From: Flectonema sp. DT1601
Lineage: Eukaryota > Euglenozoa > Diplonemea > Diplonemida > Diplonemidae
DNA length: 64,000 bases
Assembly (NCBI GenBank): GCA_964019425.1
Contig: OZ025824.1
Location: forward strand, 248,001 to 312,000
Reading direction: 5' to 3'
The notes beneath the pieces are model-generated. The model worked only from the letters and a program-made list of their open reading frames with translations, did not search any database and had not been told where the DNA came from. Each line of letters opens with the position of its first letter. The stretch's first letter is position 1. A program made the translations under genes and the position numbers. This document shows, in pieces, positions 11,394 through 22,557 of the stretch.

Positions 11394-11684
11394 TTAAAAA
11401 AAATCAAATGCGTGTTCGTACCGGTTAAAAAATTCCCAATATACTACTTTTCCATCCCCCCCCATGCCATGTCCAAAAAAATGCCGAATATTTTCTTCAT
11501 GCATGAGAGGAAGGTGAAATACCTTCTTCATGTTGGCGTTTTTCATGTGGTTCCTCAATTTCTGTGACCCTTTTATTTTTTGTGCTCTGTTCATCTCGGT
11601 GACCACTATTAATCTCTTCCATTTGGTTGAGAGATCTCCATCCAAAGAAATGGAAACAAACGATCCACGTGAATATCCTTCGAG
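11394..11684 (-). pseudogene. Weak minus-strand ORF, possible decayed gene
   Basis: About 97 codons open in the usual gene direction, but without an ATG at the upstream end; the first in-frame ATG is well inside. The composition is protein-like rather than homopolymeric (KRLIVVTEMNRAQ, FGHGMGGDGKVVYWEFF). I do not recognise it. An in-frame stop lies six codons before the open stretch, so an intact gene would need an intron or another exon. It is listed because the surrounding 1.2 kb lacks the homopolymer texture of its neighbourhood. Confidence 0.2.
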
Positions 11685-11687
11685 CAC

Positions 11688-11988
11688 GTTTCTTGGGGTT
11701 GGTTAGTAGAGTATCCGCAAGTTCGCAAGTCCATGTGTTTAATACAGATATGACTTCTTGAGTTGGATGTGTGCCTTCGACTCAACGGCTTCCAAGGTAT
11801 AATCTTCGTGAAAGCAATTTTCGCTGATCCTCCAGCTTGTTCTCAAATATCCGCATTCCTGAGTAGTGCAACACATGGATTTCACAAACGGATCAAAAAA
11901 ATTAAAATTCACGCTCTGATTTTTTTTGAATAGAAGCTGGCAGTTAAAATAAATTGGTGGGGGAAAATGGGCCCCCCCTATTTCACAA

Positions 11989-12022
<34 letters not shown>

Positions 12023-13301
12023 ATGTACCCCAACAATAAATATCAACCTATAGGTGTCAAAAAAAAAAAAAAAGCCACAACACATACAATCAGTATTTTA
12101 GCGGGTAGCTTGGCAAGGAAAAAAAAAAGAAAATAATAAAACAAAACAAAAAAGCTTGCTTTTTTTTAAAAGTGGTAGTTTTTTTTCAATCACGAAAAAA
12201 GGTACTAGGTGCTCAAAGAAAACACCCTAATTCCCCTTTCTGTCGCTTAAAGCGATTCCCCTTTCCAAGTTTCACATTTGAAATGTACCGACTGAAGCTG
12301 CTTTGAAGAAAAGAAAAAAATTAATATAAAAAAAAAAAAAAAAAGGAACCTATTGAAGAACCAAGCGATATTCCGTACCGATAGTCCGAGTAAAAAAAAT
12401 AACAAAACAAAGTAAACCAAACATATAAATAATGAATAGCAAAAAAAAAAAAAAAAAATCACAGAGTGCCCCTCCCGAAGGAGGGGGAAGAAAGAGACTC
12501 TGCGGCCACAAAAAAAAAGGTCTTTCCACAAAAAAGCATGCCAAGGCGCAATAAAATACGTTTTTTTTTTTTAAATTCCATTCCTTCTGTTTATATTTTT
12601 CTTTTTTTAAAAAAAAAAAAAAACGAAAATGGAATAAATCATTACCTCATAGAGGCATTCTGTTTTTTTTTTTTTTTTTTTTTTTCCCCTTTCTTTTTCT
12701 CTTTACAATATTAGAAAAGCAGAAACACAGCCAAGGAAGAAGGCAAACTACTATACTAAAGTTCGAGAGTAAGCCATAACTCCCAACCTCCATTCATATG
12801 ATAAATAGCAGTCAATTTCAGAGTATAAAATGGTCTCAAAAATTAAAAAAAAAAACAGACAAGAGAATACGATTGTCAGTCGGATCTCTTCTCTATTTAT
12901 TATATTTTTTTTTTTTTAAACTTAAATTTAATTCCTATTGAGATGTGGGAGATGGACGCATAAGAATGAAAATGAAAGTAAATAATAAAAACGGGGGATA
13001 ATAATAACGCAAAAACAACAACAACAACAACAAAAAGAAATACCAAAATTGAAGAAATAAAAAAAGAAAGAAAAAAAAAAGGGGAAAAAAAGAGACAAAC
13101 TCCCCACTAAGACATCTCTTAGGAGGTTTTGAAGGCTTTTTTGGCTGTTTTCAGCTTTCCCAAAAGGCTGAACTACAAACAAAATAAGTTCTTTAAAAAA
13201 AAAACAACAAAAAAAAAAAAACAGCTGGGAACCCCAAGGTATGGAGTAAAATCTGCATGCAGCATGCCAGCTTAAAATAAATTGCCAAAATACCAAAACC
13301 T

Positions 13302-13333
<32 letters not shown>

Positions 13334-13747
13334 TTTCTTTCAATAATATTTTATTTTACATTATCGTGCTCTAGGCATCCAAATACGGGAAATTAGTATA
13401 ATTAAGAGAGTACTGATATACGACCGTTGCCTAACAAGTGTTATGTGTTATTACTCATCAATGAAAGGTTATAAGAAAAAGTTTTTCCTCGTTGCTCAAC
13501 ACGGATATGATAATTCCATACTTTTTTTTTTTTTTAAAATTATTTTCTCGACTTTATTGGGGTCTCTCCACCCCTTCAAAAAAAAGAAGAAGGGCGGGAG
13601 TAAAAAATAAAAAAAAGAAAACGAGAAAAAAAAAAAGGACAAATGTTTTTTTTTTTTTTTTTTTTTTAAAAATTTTTTTTATAATAATACTGATGTGTCA
13701 TGAAAGGATGATTTATTGGAAAAAAAAAAAAAAAAAAAAAAAGAAAC
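11688..13747. other. Gene-free homopolymer-rich spacer
   Basis: No coding region supported. There are many A and T runs (for example near 11988-12020, 12661-12685, 13301-13336, 13646-13667 and 13721-13742) and a short CAA repeat near 13014-13034. Short open frames in it are Lys/Phe-rich and have no domain. Confidence 0.7.
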
Positions 13748-14404
13748 CTATCCTTGTAATAAATTGTCAACCCAAGAGAGGTCAACATCTTCTTCGCACG
13801 ACTCAGGTGTTTGGGAACGTGACAAAGAAGACACGTCGCTACTAGCTGCAGCAACCGAAACAGCAGGAGATGACAATGCCTGACGCTGCAATTGCTGCTC
13901 TGCTTTACGAGCTTTCTCTTTCGCTAATGGGATTCCTGTTCCCGAAATGATTCGAATCGAAATCGCCTTCGGCGGGTTGCTCTGAGTCAATCTACATTCA
14001 ACAATATTTCCAACAGCAATTAACGTTCTTGGCTCACCAGGTCTCTTCTTAACGCTTCTGTAAGCAAAGTGAAAAGTACCTTTTCCCGGAATGGTCAAGG
14101 TTGGGCTATCACCAATCTGAGTAACATTAGCGAGGTATCTTTCATCTTTTTCATCAATTTTCTGATGGACTGGCACAGTCTTGCTGACGTACTGTGGAGT
14201 CATTACTGACACAAGCTGCTGTTGTGGCTGACATGCAGCTTGAGGAATGCTGTGAACAACTTGAATAGGAATCTGCTGCGGTTGCTGTTGAATAATCTGA
14301 GGAACACCTACCTGAGAGTTCATAATCGGAATAGTACTAATAACATAAGGCATAGCAGTTGGCTGCTTCTGCTGAACTACAGTGACTGGTGCCCAACAAA
14401 CCAT
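13748..14404 (-). CDS. Gln-rich protein with a conserved-looking C-terminal domain, unknown function
   Basis: 218 residues from the ATG at 14404 (MVCWAPV). Upstream codons in frame are Lys-run leader, and an acceptor-like CAACAG ends at 14442, supporting this start. Residues about 10-95 are rich in Gln, Pro and Val (IIQQQPQQIPIQ). Residues about 95-160 look folded, with GKGTFHFAYRSVKKRPGEPRT then VGNIVECRLTQ. The tail is Ala/Ser-rich and acidic and ends DLSWVDNLLQG. A low-complexity arm plus a small domain would suit a nuclear or RNA-associated factor, but that is a guess. The next gene on the same strand starts at 15656. Confidence 0.65.
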   Translation of the reverse strand: MVCWAPVTVVQQKQPTAMPYVISTIPIMNSQVGVPQIIQQQPQQIPIQVVHSIPQAACQPQQQLVSVMTPQYVSKTVPVHQKIDEKDERYLANVTQIGDSPTLTIPGKGTFHFAYRSVKKRPGEPRTLIAVGNIVECRLTQSNPPKAISIRIISGTGIPLAKEKARKAEQQLQRQALSSPAVSVAAASSDVSSLSRSQTPESCEEDVDLSWVDNLLQG

Positions 14405-14792
14405 TTTTGCGTGAATGAAGTTAACTTTTTTTTTTTTCAATCTGTTGAGGTATAAATAATAAACCAATCGAAACATAACACACTCATCATTAAAAACAAA
14501 CCTCACTGCGAACATACTTGTGTTTGTGTGTCTGTTTTTACTAATCTAACATAACTATAAGAAATCCAACAATAACATTCCACACAAATATAAATCGAAT
14601 CGCTAGGGATGAATGAAACTGATTAATGTGAATGATCCACAACAACAATCTTCATAAAAAGTAGTTTAAACGACTACCTGGGGGAGTAGGAGGAGGGAAG
14701 TCAAAGTTAATTGACTTCGTCTGTAGAAGTAACAGTTTGACGGATAATTGAAATATTTGTATGTATTATTTTTTTTTCTTTTCCTCCCTAAA

Positions 14793-15656
14793 CTATGCTG
14801 TTCTAGGATCCATGGGTTTGACCCACTCGAATAGAGTGATTCCATCAAAGCTATCGTATATCATTCCTTCATGTTTGGCAGCGCTTTCAACGACGAAAGG
14901 TTCATTCGGTTCCAACCATCCCATTTCTGTTGGTAAAGAACGAAGAGCATCTTCTATTTCGTCACTTCGTACGGCAGAGACGCAGATAAAAGTACCTCCC
15001 GGCTTTAGTGATTGCCAGGCTGTCTTTAATCCGAGTTTTAACGAATTTCCAAAATAGAAAACGTCAGCACCAATAACATAATCAAACTTTTCTTGATTAG
15101 GTCGAGTGTCGAGTAAATTATTTAAATCTGATTGAACTCCCCAAGACAGTTGATGGGCTGACACAGAGTCTCTCTCAAAGCAATTCAATTCAAAAGACAG
15201 TTCACAAAGAGCAACAGATGTGATGGACATGTCTGAAAGTGCGACGTGTTTCGCACCTTTTTTTGCGGCTACTAATCCGGTTAGCCCAACTCCTGATCCC
15301 AATTCCAAAACACTTTTATTTTTAAAATCAAAGTACGTTAAGAATTCCGCAAACGGAAAACTCGCTGGCCATATCGAAGTCGGTAAGGTATTAATCTCAA
15401 GCTCGTTAACAGGACATTTTTTATAAGTTTTTTTATCGACTCTTGACCAATACCGTACATGGGTATCGTTGAAATTAAACTCCAATATTTCAAACCTGTC
15501 ATCGTTTGGAATCCAATTTTTTAATTTTTTAACTTCGTCGAGCTCGTCAATGAGAAACTGTAATACATTATCAGGTTTATCAGAGATGACTTTCTGGATC
15601 AATTTATCAACAAGAACTGGAACATCCTTCTTTCTTAAATACTCTCCCAGGTTCAT
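14793..15656 (-). CDS. METTL21/FAM86-type protein methyltransferase
   Basis: 287 residues, ATG at 15656. A class I SAM-dependent methyltransferase fold is clear: motif I LELGSGVGLTG at about 117-127, the acidic post-I residue in LSDMS at about 141, and FDYVIGADVFYF at about 191-202. IWPASFPFAEFL before motif I matches the WPA segment of the METTL21/METTL23/FAM86 group (Methyltransf_16), whose members methylate lysines of chaperones and elongation factors. The substrate here cannot be told. The N-terminal 90 residues are family-variable. An acceptor-like AAAATCAG ends at 15698. Classification is firm at superfamily level, moderate at family level. Confidence 0.85.
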   Translation of the reverse strand: MNLGEYLRKKDVPVLVDKLIQKVISDKPDNVLQFLIDELDEVKKLKNWIPNDDRFEILEFNFNDTHVRYWSRVDKKTYKKCPVNELEINTLPTSIWPASFPFAEFLTYFDFKNKSVLELGSGVGLTGLVAAKKGAKHVALSDMSITSVALCELSFELNCFERDSVSAHQLSWGVQSDLNNLLDTRPNQEKFDYVIGADVFYFGNSLKLGLKTAWQSLKPGGTFICVSAVRSDEIEDALRSLPTEMGWLEPNEPFVVESAAKHEGMIYDSFDGITLFEWVKPMDPRTA

Positions 15657-17093
15657 ATTTATTTTTTATATTTACTTTGTTTTGTTGCTATTTCGGCTGA
15701 TTTTTTTTTTAAGTGAATTGTAGTACAAGTTTTATACAAGGCCTAATGCGTCAGTGGAAGTGCCTGCCTGCAGGTCTAGAAATCTCACATCTTAAGTTGC
15801 CTGTTATCACAATGTAAGTAAGGAACACAGAATAATTACAGAGAGTATGCGTCGCTCAAGAGAGACCGATGTTGAACGTGTGAATGAGAAAGAATACTTT
15901 TTATTTCATTCAATGAATTTCATTACAAAAAAAAAAAAAAAAAAATGGAATGAGAAACTCACAGCCATACTGACATTATTAACTGCAAAAGACATGCACT
16001 GTGTGTAGGCATATCACATCAGGTAAATTGTTTTCAATGAAAAAAATAAATAAATAAATAAATAACCCACAAGTAGGGGTGATAGAGAGAGAGAAAGAAA
16101 GAAAAGAGTTACGTTTATAAAGGAACTGACAGTTAGAATATGAGTTTCTTAGTTTGGTTTTGATCAGAGAAATTGATGAAGAATGTAGTTTGCTGATGAC
16201 ATTAAAGATCGCCACAAACGTCTTTCTTTTTTTTTTTTTTTTTTTTTTATTCAATAGAATAGGATACTGACGATTTGTTTTTTTTTTGCAAGAAAAAAAA
16301 TAAAAAATGAAAATCCATTCAGACTGTGAAAGGACCGCGTGTGCTGCTGTTTATCATTTTTTTCCCCTCATACAAAAAATGGTTGGTCAGTAGTATTCAA
16401 AAAAAAAAGTTGCGAAGAGCGAAATTCAAAACAAAAAAAAAAAAAGAATCGGCAAAACTTCATTCTTTACTTTTTTACTGCACACTTTTGATTTGTTTTT
16501 GGGCAACTGAACAAAATCCTAATAAAGGAATACGTTTAATTACGCTTTCACAATTCTCTTTCTACCGAACAACGGGTTTGAAGGTACAAAAAAAAAAAAA
16601 AAAAAAAAAAAAAACACTTTTTGTAACAAAGCAACCACAGTAGGGCTAACGTAGAAAGGTAATGTTGAGTGTGGTTTGCGAACTATATTAACTTTAAGCA
16701 GTTTTATTATTTTCGAATACTATTGGGTCGTCCACGAAAGTCTTTTAAAGAGAAACAGCCCAGATCGTTATGGAAAACTTAAGTTTATATGACCGCCTAC
16801 ACTTCATGATACCAACAAAACGTGTCCCAGGAGAAAGAATCACTTGCCAAAATGTGAAAATGAACGAACCAGCAGCTGGAAAAAAAAAAAAAAAAAAAAT
16901 TATAAACTGCGCATAGGATTTTATTTTCGAATATCATCCAGATCCGCATTTTTGTTCTTTAAAAATTATTTTTACGTCGATCGATAAAAAAGCGGATGGC
17001 TTGCTGTCTCCTCAAAATATAATTTGTTAAGAAGAAGAAGTAAAGAGATAATAATAACTGCAACAAACAATAAAGGAATGAGGAATGACGATA
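15657..17093. other. Intergenic spacer, no gene seen
   Basis: AT-rich spacer with homopolymer runs (T runs near 16225-16250, A runs near 16586-16616 and 16880-16900) and a TAAA repeat near 16047-16063. No coding region or RNA gene is supported. Confidence 0.6.
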
Positions 17094-18068
17094 CTACGGA
17101 CTGCTTGCAGACTTACCGATGTCTGTAGTAGTAGTAAGACTAGGTAGTCTATCGAGGAATAATGAATGGTTTTTATGAGCGAAGCAAATAGCAGACTCAT
17201 CAGCATCCAAACCTTCCCATGTTTTGCAAAGAAAGTAGACTGGTGTCGGTCCTCTGTTGCACATACACCACGCAAGAGCTTCACCAAAAACTGAAAAGTA
17301 ATCATCGCTTTCTATTTTTACAACCCAACAAGTTTTCTTAAAAGGAAAGTATTCACCAGCTTTGTGAACAGTTGATGAAGTTGGAGTGACATTCATTGTC
17401 TTCAAGTACCCCAAGAAACGGGTGTGAAGCTCAAGAGCTTCATTTTCGTTGGAAGAGTCAAACTCAGCGTGGAAATGGAAACCCTTAACGACATCTTTTG
17501 GGTCAACAGTAGCCCACTGCGATTTATTTATAAGTGAACTGCGTTCACTCTGTAGAGAAGACAATCCTCTTTGTTTTGACTCTGTGATCTCATCCGCAGT
17601 ATAAATTCTTGACGTTCTGGTGTCAACGATATCTCCCGACTCTGTAAGTGGTGGGTTGAAGAAGAAGTCTTGAAGTTGATTGACTCGCTCACCAAACCAA
17701 AGAGATTGCTCTTGATTAGTTTCTCCTTCATGTTTCAACTGTTGAATAGAAGGTAGCTTAATATCATGCATAACTGGATGAATGTAAGCTGGTAAGTCAC
17801 CTCTGTTAATGGCCATAAAGGCGATGATGTATCCGAGGTGCTCCAGAACATTTTCTTTTTGTGATTCAACTCTTAATTCCCACATCTCTTCGAGGTGAGG
17901 TCCGTATCCTTTTTTCATTACATCGGTGGCGTCAATTGCAACGTTGCGACTTTCTAAATATTCACGACATGCATCCTGGACCAGTAAAGCTTTCTCAAAG
18001 ACGGTACCCGGTAACTCCATGTGAACATGAAATCCCCAGACTGCTGACGGCGAGATATCCTTTGTCAT
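17094..18068 (-). CDS. Double-domain DOPA 4,5-dioxygenase-like protein
   Basis: 324 residues from the ATG at 18068; codons upstream of it are leader. Two copies of the small DOPA 4,5-dioxygenase-like domain lie in tandem. Domain 1 (about 11-98) has WGFHVHME, GPHLEEMWELRV and MAINRGDLPAYIHP, so the expected His residues H14, H16, H58 and H97 are all present. Domain 2 (about 196-282) has GFHFHAEF and CMCNRGPTPVYF but lacks the later His positions (FPFKKTCW replaces GPH, CKTW replaces IHP). Domain 1 is therefore probably the metal-binding, active one and domain 2 a degenerate partner. Characterised members cleave catechol rings; the substrate here is unknown. A candidate acceptor AG lies at 18095-18096. 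Confidence 0.82.
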   Translation of the reverse strand: MTKDISPSAVWGFHVHMELPGTVFEKALLVQDACREYLESRNVAIDATDVMKKGYGPHLEEMWELRVESQKENVLEHLGYIIAFMAINRGDLPAYIHPVMHDIKLPSIQQLKHEGETNQEQSLWFGERVNQLQDFFFNPPLTESGDIVDTRTSRIYTADEITESKQRGLSSLQSERSSLINKSQWATVDPKDVVKGFHFHAEFDSSNENEALELHTRFLGYLKTMNVTPTSSTVHKAGEYFPFKKTCWVVKIESDDYFSVFGEALAWCMCNRGPTPVYFLCKTWEGLDADESAICFAHKNHSLFLDRLPSLTTTTDIGKSASSP

Positions 18069-20886
18069 GTTAATTAATTTGTATTGTAAATAACCTTTTT
18101 TTAGAAACAAAACGAAATTTTTATTTTTAATTCTTTCCTACAAAACATACAATGACTTTTTCGAACTACCTTCTACACACTCCTTTAGAACTTTCAACTA
18201 CATTCCTGAACCGAAAAAATAAAAAAAACTCTACACATGACATATAAAAAGTAATATCTTGGCATGGATCGAGGTCTTTAAAACGATGTTACGTATGAAT
18301 AAGAAAGACGGGGAAGGGGGGTCCTAATTAAAAAGCCTAACTCAGGCTGTTCTCAATTCCATAAGAGAAATAGATAACAAAAACTATTTTGCAACTCCCT
18401 TGTTATGATTACTTCTGCTTATGAGAAACTTTTTTCGTTTTCTATTTTCTTTTTTTTTTCTTTTTTCGTATTTATCACATTCCCCAAGAGAGTAATAACA
18501 AGGCGAAGGCAACCAACCGCAACGATGCATTACAGCTGTGGTTATTTATTTTATTTCCAATTTTTTTTTTTTTTTTTTTTTTTCAAATAGATTCCCTAAG
18601 GTATTGATTCGTACTATGTTTTCCGTAGTACCGTTTAAAAACTTTTTGTTTGGTCGGTAATTACAATACTACCGCGCAATACTAACAAAGTAATCAAACG
18701 TCATCTGTCCATTCGATCGCTTTCACAGAATTTGCCTAAAGCAGCATTCTTTTTTTTTTTTTTTTTTAAATTATTTTTATTTTTTTATTATTTTTTTTGC
18801 TACGGTGGTGACTGGGTAGGGGGCAGCGTGTGTTTTTTTTTTTTTTTGTTTTTTTTGTTTTTAATTTTTGTTTTTTTTTATAATCTCTTAATTTTTTTTT
18901 TTTTTTCCCCCATTCTTTTTTTTTTTGTTTTTTTTTTTCAGAAATCACACTATAGCAAAGATAAAAAAAACTAACTACAGTTATTTTGGAACAACGTGCG
19001 AAGATGGGCTAACTAACTTATGGGCCTGTTGTGAAAACAAAATAAAAAAGAAGTAGAAAAGGGTGTCGTATTAAACAATTGTCTCTGCTTTGACAAAACA
19101 GTTTCACCCTCTTCCCCCCTCCCCCCGGCTCAGGGGAACAGCAGAAGTTCATTATTTTGTTTTTTTTTGTTCTGATTGACACGCTGGTTTTTCAAAATTC
19201 AAATAAAAACAAGTAATAGTGTACTAAAAAGAAAAAAAAAAAAATGGAAAAGAAAAAAAAAAAACTATGTAAAATACCTCCATTCACACCACTGGGTGGG
19301 GTGATCTGATTAACCACAGAGCACACCACCAAAAAAAAAGCAGTAAAAATATCTTCCCTAAAACATTCAACCAAGAATAACATAGAAATTACTTTTGCTC
19401 ATAAAAATGGAGGTCAGTACTTGTATTTCATGTTATTATTTATTTTTTTTATTTATTTTTTTTTTGAACAAAGAGAAATTAGAAAGAGGGGAGAGAAAAG
19501 TCTTGTTTTTCATTTAATCCTTATAAACAACATATAATCAGCACACTGGACAAATAACGAATAACAAAAAAGGGGAAGAAATAAAAAAAACAAGGTACGA
19601 ACGAGCAACGCAAGCAGTCTGCAGCTGATGTACAACGAGAATCGATGTATTTTTTTTTTTTTATAAATTTTTTTTAAATTTTTTTTTTTTTTGGAAAAAG
19701 TCGAGGAGAATCTGGTCAATGCTCGAAAACGATTCATCAATTGCACATGAGCTTACAATCAGCCAATGACTGAAACAAAATAAAAAAAAAGAAAAAGCTA
19801 AAGTTGGGGGAAAGGGGAAAAAGAAACCAGGGGAGAGAGAAGGGAAAAGCAAAAGAAATATTCTACCAATCAAGTGGGATGTAATGGAAGCAACAAAAAT
19901 GGAAGGGTAACACCAACCTCACCTACAAAGTACAAACATCGCAGTCAGTTTGATTAACACTTTCAGAAGAAAAGATGGAAAGTCGAAGTCAGTCAGCACG
20001 AACAGCTTTTATTCTCTTGTGGGTCGATAGTAACCTCCCTCACAAAGTATTTATTGGTGCATGTTTTTGTACCGACGTAGTCGGAGAAGAAACTATTCAG
20101 ATTGAAAGCCGTTCTTATGTATTATGATTTATTTTCCCCCCCGTGCGACAGGATTCTGTCTGCGTTCAGCGAAATATAAGGCTAATCTGAATGGTTTTTT
20201 TTTTTTTTTTTTTTCCCCCCCCCCCAGATTTCTTTTACTAAACAAGGGGGTCTGTCTTCAATTTTTGAAGAATTATAATTAATTAAAGCTTCGTAATAAC
20301 ATTAAAGGTTGATATTATCGCCGATTGTGAGTACTCCTCATTCAGTAAAAACTAAGATCATATAGTTAGTAGTTAGTAGCATAGTATTACATAACTTCAA
20401 TGAAACAGATAAAAAATACTTCTCGTCTGCACAGAAAAAAAAGGGGGAAATTAGTTTTCTTTTATTTTTTTGTAAAAAGAAGAAGATTAATTCATCTCGG
20501 TCTGTCGTAAAAGACCTAATATTTCTGATTACATAAAAAATGAATTTATTTATATTTTTTTTTTATTTTTTTTTTCATATCATATGTACTAGTAGTGAGT
20601 TTTCAGTTCTTTTTGTTCTACGGTGTGTGTGTGTGAAGTGTTAAGTGATTATTATTTTTTTTTTTTTTTTTCCCTTGTTACTCCGTTCCCCAAATAGAAG
20701 TGAGTGACTATTTTTGAACATAATAATTTTCTACATTTCCATAACAAAATCACAGTGAGGTGTTGATGCCCACGAGAATAGATTCAGAAAGAGAACTATT
20801 AATTAAATGCTACGTAACGACTTTTTGCAGGGGAAGGGCAAGGTTTACTAACCAGAAAAAAAAAAAAATAAATAAAAATAAGAAAA
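18069..20886. other. Intergenic spacer with homopolymer runs and one R1 repeat
   Basis: About 2.8 kb without a supportable gene. It has very long T-rich tracts near 18750-18940, mixed A/T runs near 19650-19690, and a 12-base C run after a T run near 20197-20225. The only recognisable structure is the R1 repeat at 20069-20195. Confidence 0.6.
20069..20195 (+). repeat. Dispersed hairpin repeat R1, copy 2
   Basis: Same layout as the copy at 6513-6630: GTACCGACGTAGTCGGAGAAG start, ATTCAGATTGAAAGCC near the 5' end pairing with GGCTAATCTGAAT at the 3' end, then a long T run. The middle differs and carries CCCCGTGCGACAGGATTCTGTC, whose GACAG/CTGTC ends form a small inner hairpin. That inner block recurs in opposite orientation at 28071-28093 and 28332-28354. 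Confidence 0.6.
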
Positions 20887-22557
20887 TTAGAATTCAGTTT
20901 TTAACTTGTGCAATACCTCCTCCGCAGAAGGACGGTTCTCTGGATCGAATTGCAGTAATGAAATACACAATTCAATCAAAGCCTTTGAGTAGTTTTTTTC
21001 AGACAATTCGTATCGGATTTTCTCATGTTCTTTAGCTTCGTCTTCGCGGATTCGAAGATGCAAGTCAACAGACTCATTAATCTTCAGAAGTCCACAAAGT
21101 TCAATAGTTATGGCACCAATGCCCCACATGTCAATCTTTTCACTCTGAGACGCACCTCCAAATACCTCAGGAGAAACGTAGTTGGGAGTACCAATACGAG
21201 TACAACGAGGGTTACTTGCGAGGTCTCCAAAAGTGTTTGAAATTCCAAAATCTCCCAATTTCAAAACTCCATCTTCTGAAAACAGAATATTACGAGGTGT
21301 AATATCTCTGTGGAAGATACCAAGAGAGTGGAGGTGAGCCATTGCTGAACACAGTTGGTGAAGGTAAGTAATAATTGAGTCCTCATCAAAAACACCATTA
21401 CGCTCTGCCATGATCGTATCCAAAGAATCACGACAAAGTTCCATAACAATACAATAGAATTCTTCTCTTGCTTCTCTCATGAAAGACTCGTAGAAGGTGA
21501 CAATATTTGGATGTTTTACTGTGGTAAGCATGTCACGTTCCTTTGAAGATTCTTTCATGTCTTCGTCAGATTTGATGTGAGTTTGTTTTAAGGCGAATAG
21601 CTGTCTATCTTTAAGACTCTCTACCATGAACACTCTCGCACACCCACCTGTTCCAATAAGGTTCACACACTTATATCCGAACTGAGTGTAGTCTGGTAGC
21701 TTCCCTCCTGCATTCCCTGCAAGAAAGTTCTCAATCTCAGAGATGCAATATCTTTTCTTAGAATCAACTTCAAGAAGCTTTTTTGTTAAGTAAATTAATT
21801 CTGGAGAGTAGCCTCGGTTTTGCATTTCTCTAGCAATTCTCTGATACTCAGCTTCGGTAGATTCAGGATCGTCAGCACATATGCGAAGATAAACATACTT
21901 TTGATCACCTTCTAAGACATGAGGAATTCTACAAAGTTCTAATATAACAACACCAAGACCCCACATGTCAACACTTCCTGATTGTACTGAGTGACCATCA
22001 ACCATCTCAGGGGCGGCATAACGAACACCTCCTAAGTTGGTGTGGCGTTGTTGAGAAGCGTCTGGTCCGAATGACTTGCTTTGCTTCATACCACCAAGCA
22101 CGACCTTACTCGGAGATCTAAAATAGATATTTTCAGGTGCCATGTTTCTATGAAAAATATCAGCGGCATGCAGACTAGAAAGAGCTTCATAAATCTGTCT
22201 AACAACTGATATCAAGTTCCGTTCTGAAAACAACGTATCTCTGTTAGTAATGTCTGCAATGTATGATGACAGGTTTCCATTTTCACAAAACTCCAATATT
22301 AGACACGCGAACACATCACCTCTTTGACTTTCGTATTGCTTACATTCTATTAGCTTCATCACGCCATCTATGTCTCTCATTCTTCTTAGAGCGTTAAACT
22401 CCGCCTCTGCTTCACCGTCGTTGTTAACGGCAAGTCTCTTTAAAACATATTTCTTTCTATTTTCTACCGATTCTACTAAAAATACACACGACATCCCAAA
22501 CCGCCGCAAAGAGCGGTACCCAAGGGACGTGAAGTCCGGAAGGGGAGCCTTCGACAT
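20887..22557 (-). CDS. Pseudokinase-kinase tandem protein kinase
   Basis: 556 residues, ATG at 22557. There are two protein-kinase domains in one chain. Domain 1 (about 8-278) keeps the VLK lysine (K40) and the APE-like AAPEMVDG and VDMWGLG segments. It has HRN (136-138) in place of HRD and GGM in place of DFG, and lacks a proper glycine loop, so it should be a pseudokinase. Domain 2 (about 288-556) is complete: GTGGCA loop, FALK lysine (K324), HRDITPRN (416 on), DFG (436-438), SPE and DMWGIG. Both begin with a matching LPD(F/Y)T-x-x-GY segment, which suggests internal duplication. The active domain resembles the NEK/CAMK-like group of Ser/Thr kinases. The architecture parallels JAK-type kinases but is not homologous evidence for them. 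Confidence 0.88.
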   Translation of the reverse strand: MSKAPLPDFTSLGYRSLRRFGMSCVFLVESVENRKKYVLKRLAVNNDGEAEAEFNALRRMRDIDGVMKLIECKQYESQRGDVFACLILEFCENGNLSSYIADITNRDTLFSERNLISVVRQIYEALSSLHAADIFHRNMAPENIYFRSPSKVVLGGMKQSKSFGPDASQQRHTNLGGVRYAAPEMVDGHSVQSGSVDMWGLGVVILELCRIPHVLEGDQKYVYLRICADDPESTEAEYQRIAREMQNRGYSPELIYLTKKLLEVDSKKRYCISEIENFLAGNAGGKLPDYTQFGYKCVNLIGTGGCARVFMVESLKDRQLFALKQTHIKSDEDMKESSKERDMLTTVKHPNIVTFYESFMREAREEFYCIVMELCRDSLDTIMAERNGVFDEDSIITYLHQLCSAMAHLHSLGIFHRDITPRNILFSEDGVLKLGDFGISNTFGDLASNPRCTRIGTPNYVSPEVFGGASQSEKIDMWGIGAITIELCGLLKINESVDLHLRIREDEAKEHEKIRYELSEKNYSKALIELCISLLQFDPENRPSAEEVLHKLKTEF

